Shown here piece after piece: positions 30,601 through 39,444 of a stretch of 64,000 bases of DNA. Position numbers and translations under genes: made by a program. The DNA is from Tupaia tana. Taxonomy: Eukaryota > Chordata > Mammalia > Scandentia > Tupaiidae. The stretch's first letter is position 1. Every line of letters starts with the position of its first letter. The notes below the pieces were generated by a model. That model worked only from the letters and a program-made list of their open reading frames with translations, had not been told where the DNA came from and did no database searches. The stretch lies in NCBI GenBank assembly GCA_026018925.1, contig JAKSZU010000004.1:112496989-112560988 (forward strand). The letters run 5' to 3'.

Positions 30601-30743
30601 GCAGCCCAAAAAAACACATTTCTACATGTGTTTAAAAGTCAGATCTGGCCACTCTCTACATATACCCCCATGCACACGTGTGCACACACATGCATACATA
30701 GATAATCCTACATAATCCTCCACACACTGAGAACGCCAGCCAC
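27698..30743. other. Presumed MOB2 intron or upstream DNA
   Basis: GC-rich unique DNA with no recognised exon. Long chance frames on both strands (for example 28203-28739 and 29253-29780) have no family similarity. Confidence 0.55.
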
Positions 30744-30899
30744 TGCTATGGTTTGAATATGCCCCCAGATTTCAAGTGTTGGCAAGTTGGCTCCCAAATA
30801 TGATGATGATATTTGGAAGCAGGGCCTTTGGGAGCTGATCAGGATTAGATAAGGTCATCAGAGTGGTGCTCCCACTCCCATGACGGGAGTGGTGGCTTT

Positions 30900-31167
30900 T
30901 TTTTTTTTTTTTTTTTGGAGAGGTTTTAGCTATAGGGCGCGTACGCTCGCCAGACAGACAGAGAGAGACAGAGAGACAGAAAACGAGAAATCACCCCCCA
31001 GGGGGGATGGTCACGCCACAATCCCTTCTCCTCCATTCTCCTCTTGGGATCTTGGGCACACATGCACACGCGCCCGACATGAGTTTAAGCCACCGGATCC
31101 GGGACTCAAACTGTGGTCGACTACATGGGAGTCCAGTGACATAGCCATTACGCTAACTGCTGGTCCT
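30900..31167 (-). repeat. Young tRNA-derived SINE
   Basis: Perfect 15-bp target duplication gggagtggtggcttt (30885-30899, 31168-31182), a long T-run, and a nearly consensus body and head. Confidence 0.95.
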
Positions 31168-31340
31168 GGGAGTGGTGGCTTTCTAAGAGGAGCTGACGGA
31201 GGCCTAGGCCCGTCTGGATCTCCACAAGACGCCTCCTGCCATGCCAGGATGCAGCAGTGGGAAGGCCCTCACCAGATGGCAGCACCTTGACACTGGGCTT
31301 CCCAGCCTCCTGAACCATAAGCTAAATAGGCCTCTACTCT

Positions 31341-31609
31341 TTTTTTTTTTTTTTTTTTTTTTGGAGAGGTTTTTCACTATAGGGCGCGTGTGCTCGCCAG
31401 ACAGACAGAGAGAGACATAGAGACGAGAAATCACCCCCCAGGGGGGATGGTCACGCCGCAATCCCTTCTCCTCCAGTCTCCTCTCGGGATCTTGGGCACG
31501 CACGCACACGCGCCCGGCGTGAGTTGTAAGCCACCGGGTCCAGGACGTGAACCACGGTCGACCACGTGGGAGTCCAGCGACATAGCCATTACGCTAACTG
31601 CTGGTTCCC
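31341..31609 (-). repeat. Young tRNA-derived SINE
   Basis: Perfect 16-bp duplication aataggcctctactct (31325-31340, 31610-31625), a T-run of 22, and a nearly consensus head with tRNA-like B box. Confidence 0.95.
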
Positions 31610-32014
31610 AATAGGCCTCTACTCTTCAGAAACGACCTAGTCTGTGGTATTCAGTTATAGTGACAGAAAACGGACTAAGACAGGCACTGTCCTGACCCCA
31701 ACCAGCAGGTGCCACCAATGTGCCCACATGTCCTAGACCTCACACCTTCATATGGAAATGGAATGCCTTGAACAGACTGATCTTTTTGTGATTCACTCTC
31801 TCTCATTATAATACACAGGTGACCATGCTGTGGGAATGATCCCACGAGAAGGAAGATGGAGCCAGAGGTAGCTGGCGCCAGTCACACAGATATACCCGTG
31901 CCTTCTGGAGCTGAGTGAACATCAGCAGGCTGGGCTCAGCTCGGCATCAAGAGTTCTCACGGTAGTACTGACAATGTAAGAGCTACTTACTTTCATTTTA
32001 AAAATGATGACAGG

Positions 32015-32267
32015 TTGGGACCAGCAGATGGCAGAATGATTGCATTGATGGACTCCCACGTGGCTGACCATGGTTCATGTCCAGCTTAAAATTCACACCA
32101 GGTACGTGTGCGTGCGTGCCCAAGATCCCAAGAGGAGAATGGAGGAGAAGGAATTGCAGTGGTGGCCATCCTCCTGGGGCATGATTTCTCGCTTTCTGTC
32201 TCTCTGTCTCTTTCTGTCTCTCTGGTGAGTACATATGCCCAACTGCAAAAATCTCTCTTAAAAAAAA
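32015..32267 (+). repeat. tRNA-derived SINE
   Basis: Head 'gggaccagcagatggcagaa' and end 'gcccaactgcaaaaatctc'. The flanks carry an imperfect duplication atgatgacagg/attatgacagg. Confidence 0.88.
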
Positions 32268-35010
32268 TTATGACAGGCAAATATAAAATTCCTACATGAA
32301 TGAAAACTGATTTGACTCTAAAATATAAACATTTTGAGCAAGGACTGAATCTTTCAAGTCTGCCCCACAAGCCCCCTTCATCTCCAGGCCCCAGGCCAGG
32401 CAAACAGAGCTACCTGACCATGAAGTAAGGACTGCCCTGGTACCACAGCCCCTCAAGGGCCCCCTTAGGCACACATACAAATGCACACACACTCAAACAC
32501 CAATGCCCTCACACCTGTATGCATGCACACACACACCTGACTAAGTGGTATGGAGGGGACAGCACCACTATAGCAGGTAAAGAAAAAAAGAGGTGAGAAA
32601 ACTAACAGAAAAGGCTTTATTGGCAACATCCCCTACAGTAAGCAACCCACAATCAGGTGCCCAGGGAGTTCATGTCACTTCTCTGGATGGGGCCACTTGA
32701 GGATAGATTTGGACGACCCCCACCCAGGGGACAAACAGCCACAGGCAGAGAACAACAGGTCAGACACACCTGACAGTGCTATCATCCACTGTCCAGTGGG
32801 CTACAGAGGGCACGGAGCAGGATTCCTGTGCTGGCAAGAGGTGTAGATCCAGAAATAAAGGCGGTCACTGCTGGGTTGTCTCCATCCCGACCCTCTAGAG
32901 CACTCCCTGCTTCCCTTCCTCTATGGAGCAGCAGGAAATGCAGGTTGTTGTGATAAGCCTCGCCAGCCAAACAAAGTTCCAGGCCCCACCTGCTGGCCCC
33001 GGGTGGTACACACTGGGCCCTGCAGTCACATAGCTGCCCACCCAGGCAACATCAGCCACCCGGCCCGGCCCACTCAGCGTGGCCCACCACATAGTCACTG
33101 CCTCCCTGACCTCAAGGGCAACCACAGACACAGTCCACTGCCTCCCTAGCCTGACTTTCAGAAGTAGGGTAGGGTGGTCACACAAACACTCCTACTACCC
33201 CAACTCTGGCAGCCCCCTTACCCCCAGCCAGCCTTCAAACTGGCAGGTAGTTTACCTGAGCACTTTGCTGACTGCCTGAAGTACCATTTTGCAACGGAGT
33301 CCAGTTCTGGGGGGCTGGCTAAGCAGAGCTCGGTCTGCAGGGAGACCACAGTGATCCCCAAGCATGGTACAGGGGACACGCCAGTGGGGAGGAAAACTCG
33401 GGCCCACCCCTGGTCAGCTGCTCCGGCTCTCGCTCTGGGCTCCCTCCCTCGGAAGTGCCTGCACCGCTTCTCCTCAGCCAATAGACGCTGGCAGATACAA
33501 ACAGCTGCTCCCTTTCCAGAGGAAGGCCAGCCAGGGCTGGTTAAATAAGGGAGTGTCTGAATCAGCCCTTTCAAAGTGACAGTGTCACAAAACAGTGTGG
33601 GCTGGGGTGGGGGAGTAGCCAGGGCATGCAGTACGTCCAGGAGGGAGGGGCCAGGCCCAGGGAGAACCCTTAGAGAGACTCCTGATACCCTGAGGTGCCA
33701 AGCCCACCAGGAAAGTCCTTCTGAACAGGCAGGTGGTGGGCAGCTGCTTGATCCCAGCCACACCAAGACAAGCCTAGGCAGGAAGCCAGCAGACAGGGCC
33801 TCTGAGGCCTAGGCAAGGGACAGGCAGGCCAGTGTGTACCTGCAGGGTAGGGACAGAGGCTGGTGGCACTTGAGGTAGGGGCTCTAACTGAACACCCTTG
33901 GAAACACAAAGGCCTGACAGGCTTGCAAGGCATCCAGGGGGCCCTGAGCTGGCACGGGTCAACAGCAGGCCTAGAAGGACTGTTAGGAGCGGGAAGGAAT
34001 CATCTCCATGAAATGAGCAGCCTGGTGGATCTCGGGCAGCTAGAATATGTGTCCCATGCACTCACGACATCTCCCTCTCCACTGGCATGGGCATGCCATG
34101 GCCCAGTAGTGCCATAGAAACTCTGGCACCACAGACAGAGGGGAGACATGTGCCAGCAGGACACCTACATGGCAAAGGGGAACCTTTAGGGAGGGCCACT
34201 CCAGGCCAGGTGAGGCTCCCAGTGAGCCATGGGATCAAGGACTGGGAGGCACACTGTAGGGGCTTGCCAGCTAGTGAGGAGACGTGGTCTGAACAGAGAA
34301 GGCCGCATGTGCAGAGGCCTGGGGGAGGGAGCACTCAGCCTGCTGAGTGCAGAGGTGTTCAAATGCAGGATTGGAGGAGGGATATATGGGGGCACTCTGG
34401 CTGAAGGAGAACAGGAGTGACGGAGCCAGGTGAGGGCAGTACTGAGGGGAACAGTCAGGATGAAGACCTCAGGGTAAACACTGGCAAGGACACAGGGTGA
34501 AAAGGAGGCACACACTCAGAACGAAGCAAGCTAGGTTGCAGCTTGAACACATGGTGAGGATACACAGCACCCCAAAGCCTCAAGCCTGGGCCAGCGGCTT
34601 TACAAGTACTGCAGCAGTTCTGTAGCCTGCGTGGCCATCTTGAGGGTGACGGGCATGCAAGTGGAGAATGTGTGTTGTTTGTGTTTGGGAGAAAATGCAC
34701 ACAGAGCAGGTTTTTGGCCTATCAAAAGGGCAGCAGGTGGATCACAGAAGGTCCCTCTGGGAAGAGGAACACATCTGGCAAGCACCCTGCAGAATGTGTG
34801 GTGCCACCTCAGAGGGCGTGAGGGTGGAGGCAGGTGCAACTGTGGCCTCGCTCTATCACTACTGGAAAAGCAACAGCCAAAGTACCCTCAGAGCAAAGCC
34901 AGGCCCGAGGGGCATGCAGGAGCAGAAGAACGAAGTAAGGTAGAAACCCCAGGCAGAGGAGAGGGAGACTGGACAAAGATGGACAGAACGACTCGACACA
35001 CTATTAGTTT
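32268..35010. other. Presumed MOB2 intron or upstream DNA
   Basis: GC-rich unique DNA with a short CA-rich patch near 32470-32540. No exon or RNA gene is recognised. Confidence 0.55.
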
Positions 35011-35621
35011 TTAATTTACAGAAAACTTCAAAAGATAGCACAGAATCCCCAAAGACCCAGCACCCTAGTTCCCTACTGGTAACTCCTAAAGGTATAGGAC
35101 ATCTGTCATGATGATGAATCAGTGTGGACCCATTCAGATCCATCCTCGATTCAGTTTCCTCAGTTTTCTCTCATGTCCTCTTCTTGTCCCTGGACCCCAT
35201 ACGAGAGCCCATTGATCCTGTTCTCTTAGGCTCCTCTTGGCTGTGAGTTTATCAGACTGCTCTCCTTTCTGATGACCTGGATCATTTCGAGGAGGGCTGG
35301 CCAAGGATTCTGCAGGATGCTCCCTTTACAGGGATCTGTCTGGTGTTTTTGTCATGGTTAGAGTGGGGTTGTAGGTTTTGGGGAAGAAGACCCTAGAGAT
35401 AAGATGCTGTCCTCATCACATCCTACTGAAGGCACATACAGTCACACGATTTACCACCACCGGTGTTGGCCTTCAGCTCCTGGCTAAGCTTTCTCCACTG
35501 TAGCATTTGTCTCCCTTTCCATTCCTCGCTCCCTGGAAGAAGTTGCTATGTGCAGCCCACATTTAGAGGTGGGGAGTAATGCCCCACACCTCTTTGGAGG
35601 TGGAGTGTGTGTGTGTATATA

Positions 35622-35860
35622 TATATTTTTAATTTGTTACAGGACATATGTGCTTGCCAGAAAGAGACAGAGAGAGGGAAAGTGAGAAATCATCCCCTGG
35701 GCAGATGATCATGCCACAATCCCTTCTCCTCTATTCTTGACTCAGGATTTTGGGTGAGCGTGCACATGTGTCCAGTTTGTTTCTCAAGCCACTGGATCAG
35801 GGACCTGAACCACATACTTGGCATTGTGGGATCCAATCACCTAACCACCTGCTGGCCTAG
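35622..35860 (-). repeat. tRNA-derived SINE, old copy, reverse orientation
   Basis: Reversed body 'ggacatatgtgcttgccag...' and reversed head 'cctaaccacctgctggcc'. A short GT/TA repeat (35605-35625) precedes it. Confidence 0.8.
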
Positions 35861-35934
35861 GGTGAAGTATAATTTGTTTGGAATCCTTCTGCTTAAAATA
35901 TTGGTCTATTGTCCATTTATTACTTTATTTAATC

Positions 35935-35940
35935 CCTTAT
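35935..35940 (+). repeat. Left target-site duplication of the provirus
   Basis: ccttat immediately precedes the TG of the 5' LTR and recurs right after the CA of the 3' LTR at 39445-39450. Confidence 0.92.
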
Positions 35941-36579
35941 TGTGGGAGGCTGCGCACCAGCGAGTCTGCCGAGGTTTCTCAGAGAGCAAACAATTGCCAT
36001 GATTGGCCACTAGAATCCCTCAGATTTGCATATCTGGCACCTCATGATTGGTCCAAAAGCAACCAATCGTAACCCACCATTTACAACCAATCACGGCCCA
36101 CCGTTTACAACCAATCACGGCCCACCATTTGCAACCAATCATAACCCACCTTTGCGATCCACCAATGTGTATATAACCACCATGCCTGGCCCACAATAGC
36201 CAGACGACCGGGAAGACAGCGAAGACAACACAGAAGACCAGGAAGACGACGATCCTGGAGAGCCTGCAGAGCTGAAACACCGCACAGTCTCCAGACGACC
36301 CTGAAGAGCTGTAACACTACATTGTCTCCAGACGAGCCTGAAGAGCTGTGACACCGCGTCGTCTCCGTGCTGCTCACAACAGACGACGCGACCCTAAAGA
36401 GTTGTAACACTGCATCGTCTCCTTGCTGTACCGTGCTGCCCACAATAAACAGACGACACTGTGTCGTCTCCGAGCTGTGACACTGTGCCGCTTGTTCCGG
36501 CTCTCACTCCTTCCCTCAGGAAACCTGTTTGACTGTCCCACCGGGTCGGGACACGTGGCGCCCAAACCAGGTCGGGACA
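35941..36579 (+). repeat. 5' LTR (639 bp)
   Basis: Runs from TGTGGGAGG to GTCGGGACA; the two LTRs diverge exactly after this CA. U3 contains an octamer ATTTGCAT (36024-36031), a CCAAT array and TATATAA at 36170-36176. R is inferred to start near 36200 and contains AATAAA at 36444-36449. U5 ends in a stretch resembling a primer-binding site. It differs from the 3' LTR by about 7 substitutions, all outside U3, and one 46-bp unit. Confidence 0.93.
36002..36176 (+). promoter_or_regulatory. LTR promoter: CCAAT array and TATA box
   Basis: CCAAT occurs at 36063, 36087, 36111 and 36135, exactly 24 bp apart, in tandem units of the type aaccaatc-n-acccaccatttac. A fifth CCAAT lies at 36162 and inverted ATTGG sites at 36002 and 36047. 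TATATAA follows at 36170. CCAAT pairs usually bind NF-Y; use here is inferred. Confidence 0.7.
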
Positions 36580-36581
36580 AG

Positions 36582-36600
36582 TGGCGCTCGAACAAGGGAC
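36582..36600 (+). other. Primer-binding site, tRNA-Lys type
   Basis: TGGCGCTCGAACAAGGGAC starts 2 nt after the LTR and resembles a lysine-tRNA PBS with one change and one extra A. It looks decayed or variant. Confidence 0.65.
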
Positions 36601-36630
36601 CTGAGTACGAAGGATCCAGTGAAGAGCATC

Positions 36631-36917
36631 CGAGGAGGGGACGGCAGAGAATCGTCCGAGGAGGGGACGGCAGAGAATCGTCCGAGGAGGGGACGGCAGA
36701 GAATCGTCCCGAGATAGGACGGCAGAGAATCGTCCGAGGAGGGGACGGCAGAGAATCGTCCCGAGATAGGACGGCAGAGAATCGTCCGAGGAGGGGACGG
36801 CAGAGAATCGTCCCGAGATAGGACGGCAGAGAATCGTCCGAGGAGGGGACGGCAGAGAATCGTCCCGAGATAGGATGGCAGAGAATCGTCCGAGAGGGAA
36901 CGGCAGAGAATCGTCCC
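36631..36917 (+). repeat. Leader array of 11 tandem 26-bp hairpin units
   Basis: The core GGACGGCAGAGAATCGTCC repeats 11 times, alternating between units starting cgaggagggg and cgagatagg. In each unit GGACG pairs with CGTCC around a 9-nt loop GCAGAGAAT. One unit has ggatg, which keeps pairing through a G-U wobble. It lies between the PBS and the splice donor, where retroviral packaging structures sit. Confidence 0.9.
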
Positions 36918-36918
36918 G

Positions 36919-36924
36919 GTGAGT
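36919..36924 (+). other. Major splice donor of the provirus
   Basis: CCG|GTGAGT follows directly after the hairpin array and precedes the Gag start by about 65 nt. This is the expected position for the donor of the env subgenomic RNA. Confidence 0.65.
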
Positions 36925-36991
36925 AACAAAGATTGCTTACTTATAAGTAATAAAGGTAATAATGGCACAAGTAATAAGGGTAATAATGGGA

Positions 36992-37075
36992 CAAGAGCTT
37001 AGCCAGCACGAACAAGAGCTTAGTCAGCATGAACAAGAGCTTAGTCAGCACGAACAAGAACTTAGTCAGCAGAAA
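36992..37075 (+). repeat. Four tandem 21-bp units at the Gag N-terminus
   Basis: The heptad QELSQHE is encoded about four times in a row (agcttagtcagcacgaacaa-type units), directly after MGQ. The units differ at single bases only. Type D Gag proteins normally have one such heptad, so this is a local expansion. Confidence 0.88.
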
Positions 37076-37588
37076 TTATTTGTTCAGGGCTTGAAAGAAG
37101 CCCTCAAGACACGGGGAGTTAAGATTAAGATTAAGCAGTTGCTCTCCTTTTTCGATTTCTTAAAAGAAGTTTGTCCATGGTTCCCTCAAGAAGGAACCAT
37201 AGATGAGAAAATGTGGAAAAGAGTACGGGACGCTTTAAAAGATTATTATACCACATTCAACCCAGAAAAAGTTCCCGTGACTACTTTTTTGTACTGGAAC
37301 TTAATAGACGAAATTCTCAGGCTCCACACCAGTGAACCAAAAATTGTCGCTATGGTCACTAAGGGAGAGCAAATCATGCAAAATGATCAACCCCAGGAGG
37401 AGGCTATAGCCGCCTCAGATCTAACCATGGATTCTAAAATTGAAAAAGAACAGGGAGAGGATCTTATTTCCCTAGATAGTGAGGAAGAAGCTAAAAGCCC
37501 TGAAGGCGAGACAAAACCCCAAAAATCCAAAAAACTAAAAAATAAAAACAACCTTAAGTCTCTACAAGAGCCAAAGAAAAAGGAGTCA

Positions 37589-37795
37589 AAAACTGGGTCA
37601 GTTTTTTGGACAATGTGCTGCTGTTTATCATATTTCTATATGGTCTCTGCTTGGGGTGGTTATGTGTTTATCATCAACCTTATTCCACTGCATGTGTTTG
37701 TGTTGTTACTGATGCAGAGATATAGCAAAAGAGTCTACATAGCATATAGCATTTTCTACATTGTGGGTTTAATATTATCCATGCAGATACCTTTT
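37589..37795 (+). pseudogene. STT3B: Captured host STT3B coding segment inside gag
   Basis: About 69 codons ([11 protein letters not shown] ... SMQIPF) match the transmembrane part of STT3B, the catalytic subunit of the ER oligosaccharyltransferase. They include the stretches [20 protein letters not shown] and [14 protein letters not shown]3B-specific residues ([10 protein letters not shown] rather than the STT3A version) separate it from the paralogue. By my recollection only one residue (AYSIFY for AYSTFY) differs from human STT3B. The segment has no intron and is in frame with gag on both sides. It replaces the region between the matrix and the capsid where late-domain motifs normally lie. 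It encodes roughly three hydrophobic helices. Confidence 0.9.
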
Positions 37796-38094
37796 ATATC
37801 ACAATTAGAGAAACTAAAAACCAATACAGACAAAGAAACAAAACTCGTTCAGGGATCACATACGACAGACTTTGAGACATTCCCTGTTATGGAAACTATA
37901 GATCCCCAAGGACAGGTTTGGCGCCGTCACAGTAGGTTTATGGTAAAAGAGATTAAGGCAGCAGTTGCCCAATACGGAGCTACTGCTCCATATACCTTAG
38001 CTATAGTTGAAGCTATCACCGAGGGCTGGCTCATACCATCTGATTGGCAAACGTTAGCCCGAGCTATACTTCTTAAATTTCAAAACTCTCAGCC

Positions 38095-38540
38095 TTTATG
38101 TTTCCCTAACCACAGCTACAGCTGCCGGCTCCACTGGCTTGGGTTATTACGCCAAGTCACTGAGGGTCTTATCTCAGACGAACTAGATTCCCCGGCTGAG
38201 GTGGTTCTTCAAAATAGACGAGGTTTAAATCTCCTCCTGGCAGAAAAGGGAGGTCTCTGTCTTGCTTTACAGGAACGCTGCTTTTACACCAACAAGTCCG
38301 GCACCGTTCGTGACAACATACATCAACTCCAAGAATCTCTCCAACAACATAGAAAACAACTCGCCGATGGTCTGCCTGGAACGGTCTCCTCCTTTTCCTG
38401 CTCCCCCTCCCTGGCCCATTCATTGGTTTTTTAATTGTTTGCTCACTGGGACCTGTTATATTTAATAGGCGCATGTCATTCCTCAAACAACAAATTGACT
38501 CACTTATGGAAGACCAACACCCCTATACTGGTCTCGCCTG
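38095..38540 (+). pseudogene. Env TM remnant
   Basis: The C-terminal part of a type-D/gamma-like Env TM. The immunosuppressive-type segment and the adjacent cysteine motif (about 38205-38285) are in the open frame, but the motif shows only Cys-x6-Cys followed by Phe, so the second of the paired cysteines is missing. Fusion-peptide-like sequence just upstream lies in a different frame. The membrane anchor and tail also leave the open frame and appear to run to a stop near 38540. All of SU is deleted. Confidence 0.75.
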
Positions 38541-38553
38541 AGGCGCTGAATCG

Positions 38554-38712
38554 GTTAGCCAAAGACGGGTAAGAGAGTCTGATGAACCCAATAACTCTTC
38601 AGTCCTTCCACCTAAGACAGGAGGCCCATCATAGCTATGGGGCTCTCCAATGACGGGTAAGAATGGACTTATGGTTCCATAAACGACTCCAACCTAAGAC
38701 AGGCACGATTCC
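38554..38712 (+). promoter_or_regulatory. Constitutive transport element (CTE), two-loop type
   Basis: Repeated motifs occur in the order seen in type D virus CTEs: AAAGACGGGTAA (38561), CCTAAGACAGG (38611), AATGACGGGTAA (38649), CCTAAGACAGG (38693). A hairpin with ggcccat/atggggct arms sits between the central motifs. These form the two internal loops that bind NXF1 (TAP) and export unspliced RNA. Both loops look intact. Confidence 0.85.
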
Positions 38713-38742
38713 CCCAGGCCTTTACCTCATCTCTCAAATTAA

Positions 38743-38757
38743 AACAGAGAAGGGGGA
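38743..38757 (+). other. Polypurine tract
   Basis: The purine run gagaagggggata lies directly before the 3' LTR, as needed for plus-strand priming. Confidence 0.85.
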
Positions 38758-38759
38758 TA

Positions 38760-39444
38760 TGTGGGAGGCTGCGCACCAGCGAGTCTGCCGAGGTTTCTCA
38801 GAGAGCAAACAATTGCCATGATTGGCCACTAGAATCCCTCAGATTTGCATATCTGGCACCTCATGATTGGTCCAAAAGCAACCAATCGTAACCCACCATT
38901 TACAACCAATCACGGCCCACCGTTTACAACCAATCACGGCCCACCATTTGCAACCAATCATAACCCACCTTTGCGATCCACCAATGTGTATATAACCACC
39001 ATGCCTGGCCCACAATAGCCAGATGACCGGGAAGACAGCGAAGACGACACAGAAGACCAGGAAGACGACGATCCTGGAGAGCCTGCAGAGCTGAAACACT
39101 GCACAGTCTCCAGACGACCCTGGAGAGCCTGCAGAGCTGAAACACCGCACAGTCTCCAGACGACCCTGAAGAGCTGTAACACTACATTGTCTCCAGACGA
39201 GCCTGAAGAGCTGTGACACCGCGTCGTCTCCGTGCTGCTCACAACAGACGACACGACCCTAAAGAGTTGTAACACTGCGTCGTCTCCGTGCTGTACCGTG
39301 CTGCCCACAATAAACAGATGACACTGTGTCGTCTCCGAGCTGTGACACTGTGCCGCTTGTTCCGGCTCTCACTCCTTCCCTCAGGAAACCTGTTTGACTG
39401 TCCCACCGGGTCGGGACACGTGGCGCCCGAACCAGGTCGGGACA
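38760..39444 (+). repeat. 3' LTR (685 bp)
   Basis: Same boundaries as the 5' LTR, but 46 bp longer because one unit (cctggagagcctgcagagct...gacgac) is duplicated around 39073-39164. U3 is identical to the 5' copy by eye. AATAAA lies at 39309-39314. It is followed directly by ccttat. Confidence 0.93.

Larger units (their letters stand above)
30744..31683 (+). mobile_element. MaLR-type LTR carrying two SINE insertions
   Basis: The start 'tgctatggtttgaatatgcc', the AATAAA-like region 'gctaaataggcctc' and the end 'cggactaagacag' match the layout of mammalian MaLR (MLT/MST/THE) LTRs. Two young SINEs split it at 30900-31167 and 31341-31609. Confidence 0.65.
36986..38434 (+). pseudogene. Fused open frame: Gag matrix - STT3B segment - capsid start - Env TM remnant
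   Basis: The frame opens at an in-frame ATG at 36962. I prefer the ATG at 36986, which gives the MGQ start (myristoylation-type Gly2) typical of betaretroviral Gag and has A at -3 and G at +4. By residue number from 36962: 9-36 are heptad repeats of QELSQHE type; 37-140 are the matrix domain; 140-209 are an acidic then Lys-rich linker; 210-278 are the host STT3B segment; 279-306 are a short linker; 307-372 are the capsid start; about 377-490 are the C-terminal half of Env TM. The frame is uninterrupted for 490 codons, but it is a composite of deletions. No PPxY or PTAP late motif is seen. Parts of the Env section are out of their original frame, so it is not a functional viral protein. Confidence 0.9.
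35941..39444 (+). mobile_element. Young defective type-D-like betaretroviral provirus with a captured host segment
   Basis: An endogenous class II provirus of 3.5 kb flanked by the 6-bp duplication ccttat (35935-35940, 39445-39450), the size expected for betaretroviruses. Order: 5' LTR, lysine-type PBS, tandem hairpin leader, splice donor, one open frame (gag matrix, STT3B segment, capsid start, Env TM remnant), transport element, polypurine tract, 3' LTR. Most of gag, all of pro and pol, and Env SU are absent. The Gag start and the transport element resemble Mason-Pfizer-type (type D) viruses. It is antisense to MOB2. It cannot be autonomous, but its retained cis elements would allow mobilisation by a related helper while one was active. 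Confidence 0.93.

Noticed and set aside
36631-36917. Direct repeats that could suggest a CRISPR-like array
   Set aside because: The units are contiguous, with no spacers, in a mammalian provirus leader; it is a tandem repeat.
37589-37795. Hydrophobic stretch as an Env signal or membrane anchor
   Set aside because: The residues follow STT3B closely over about 69 positions and are flanked on both sides by Gag sequence.
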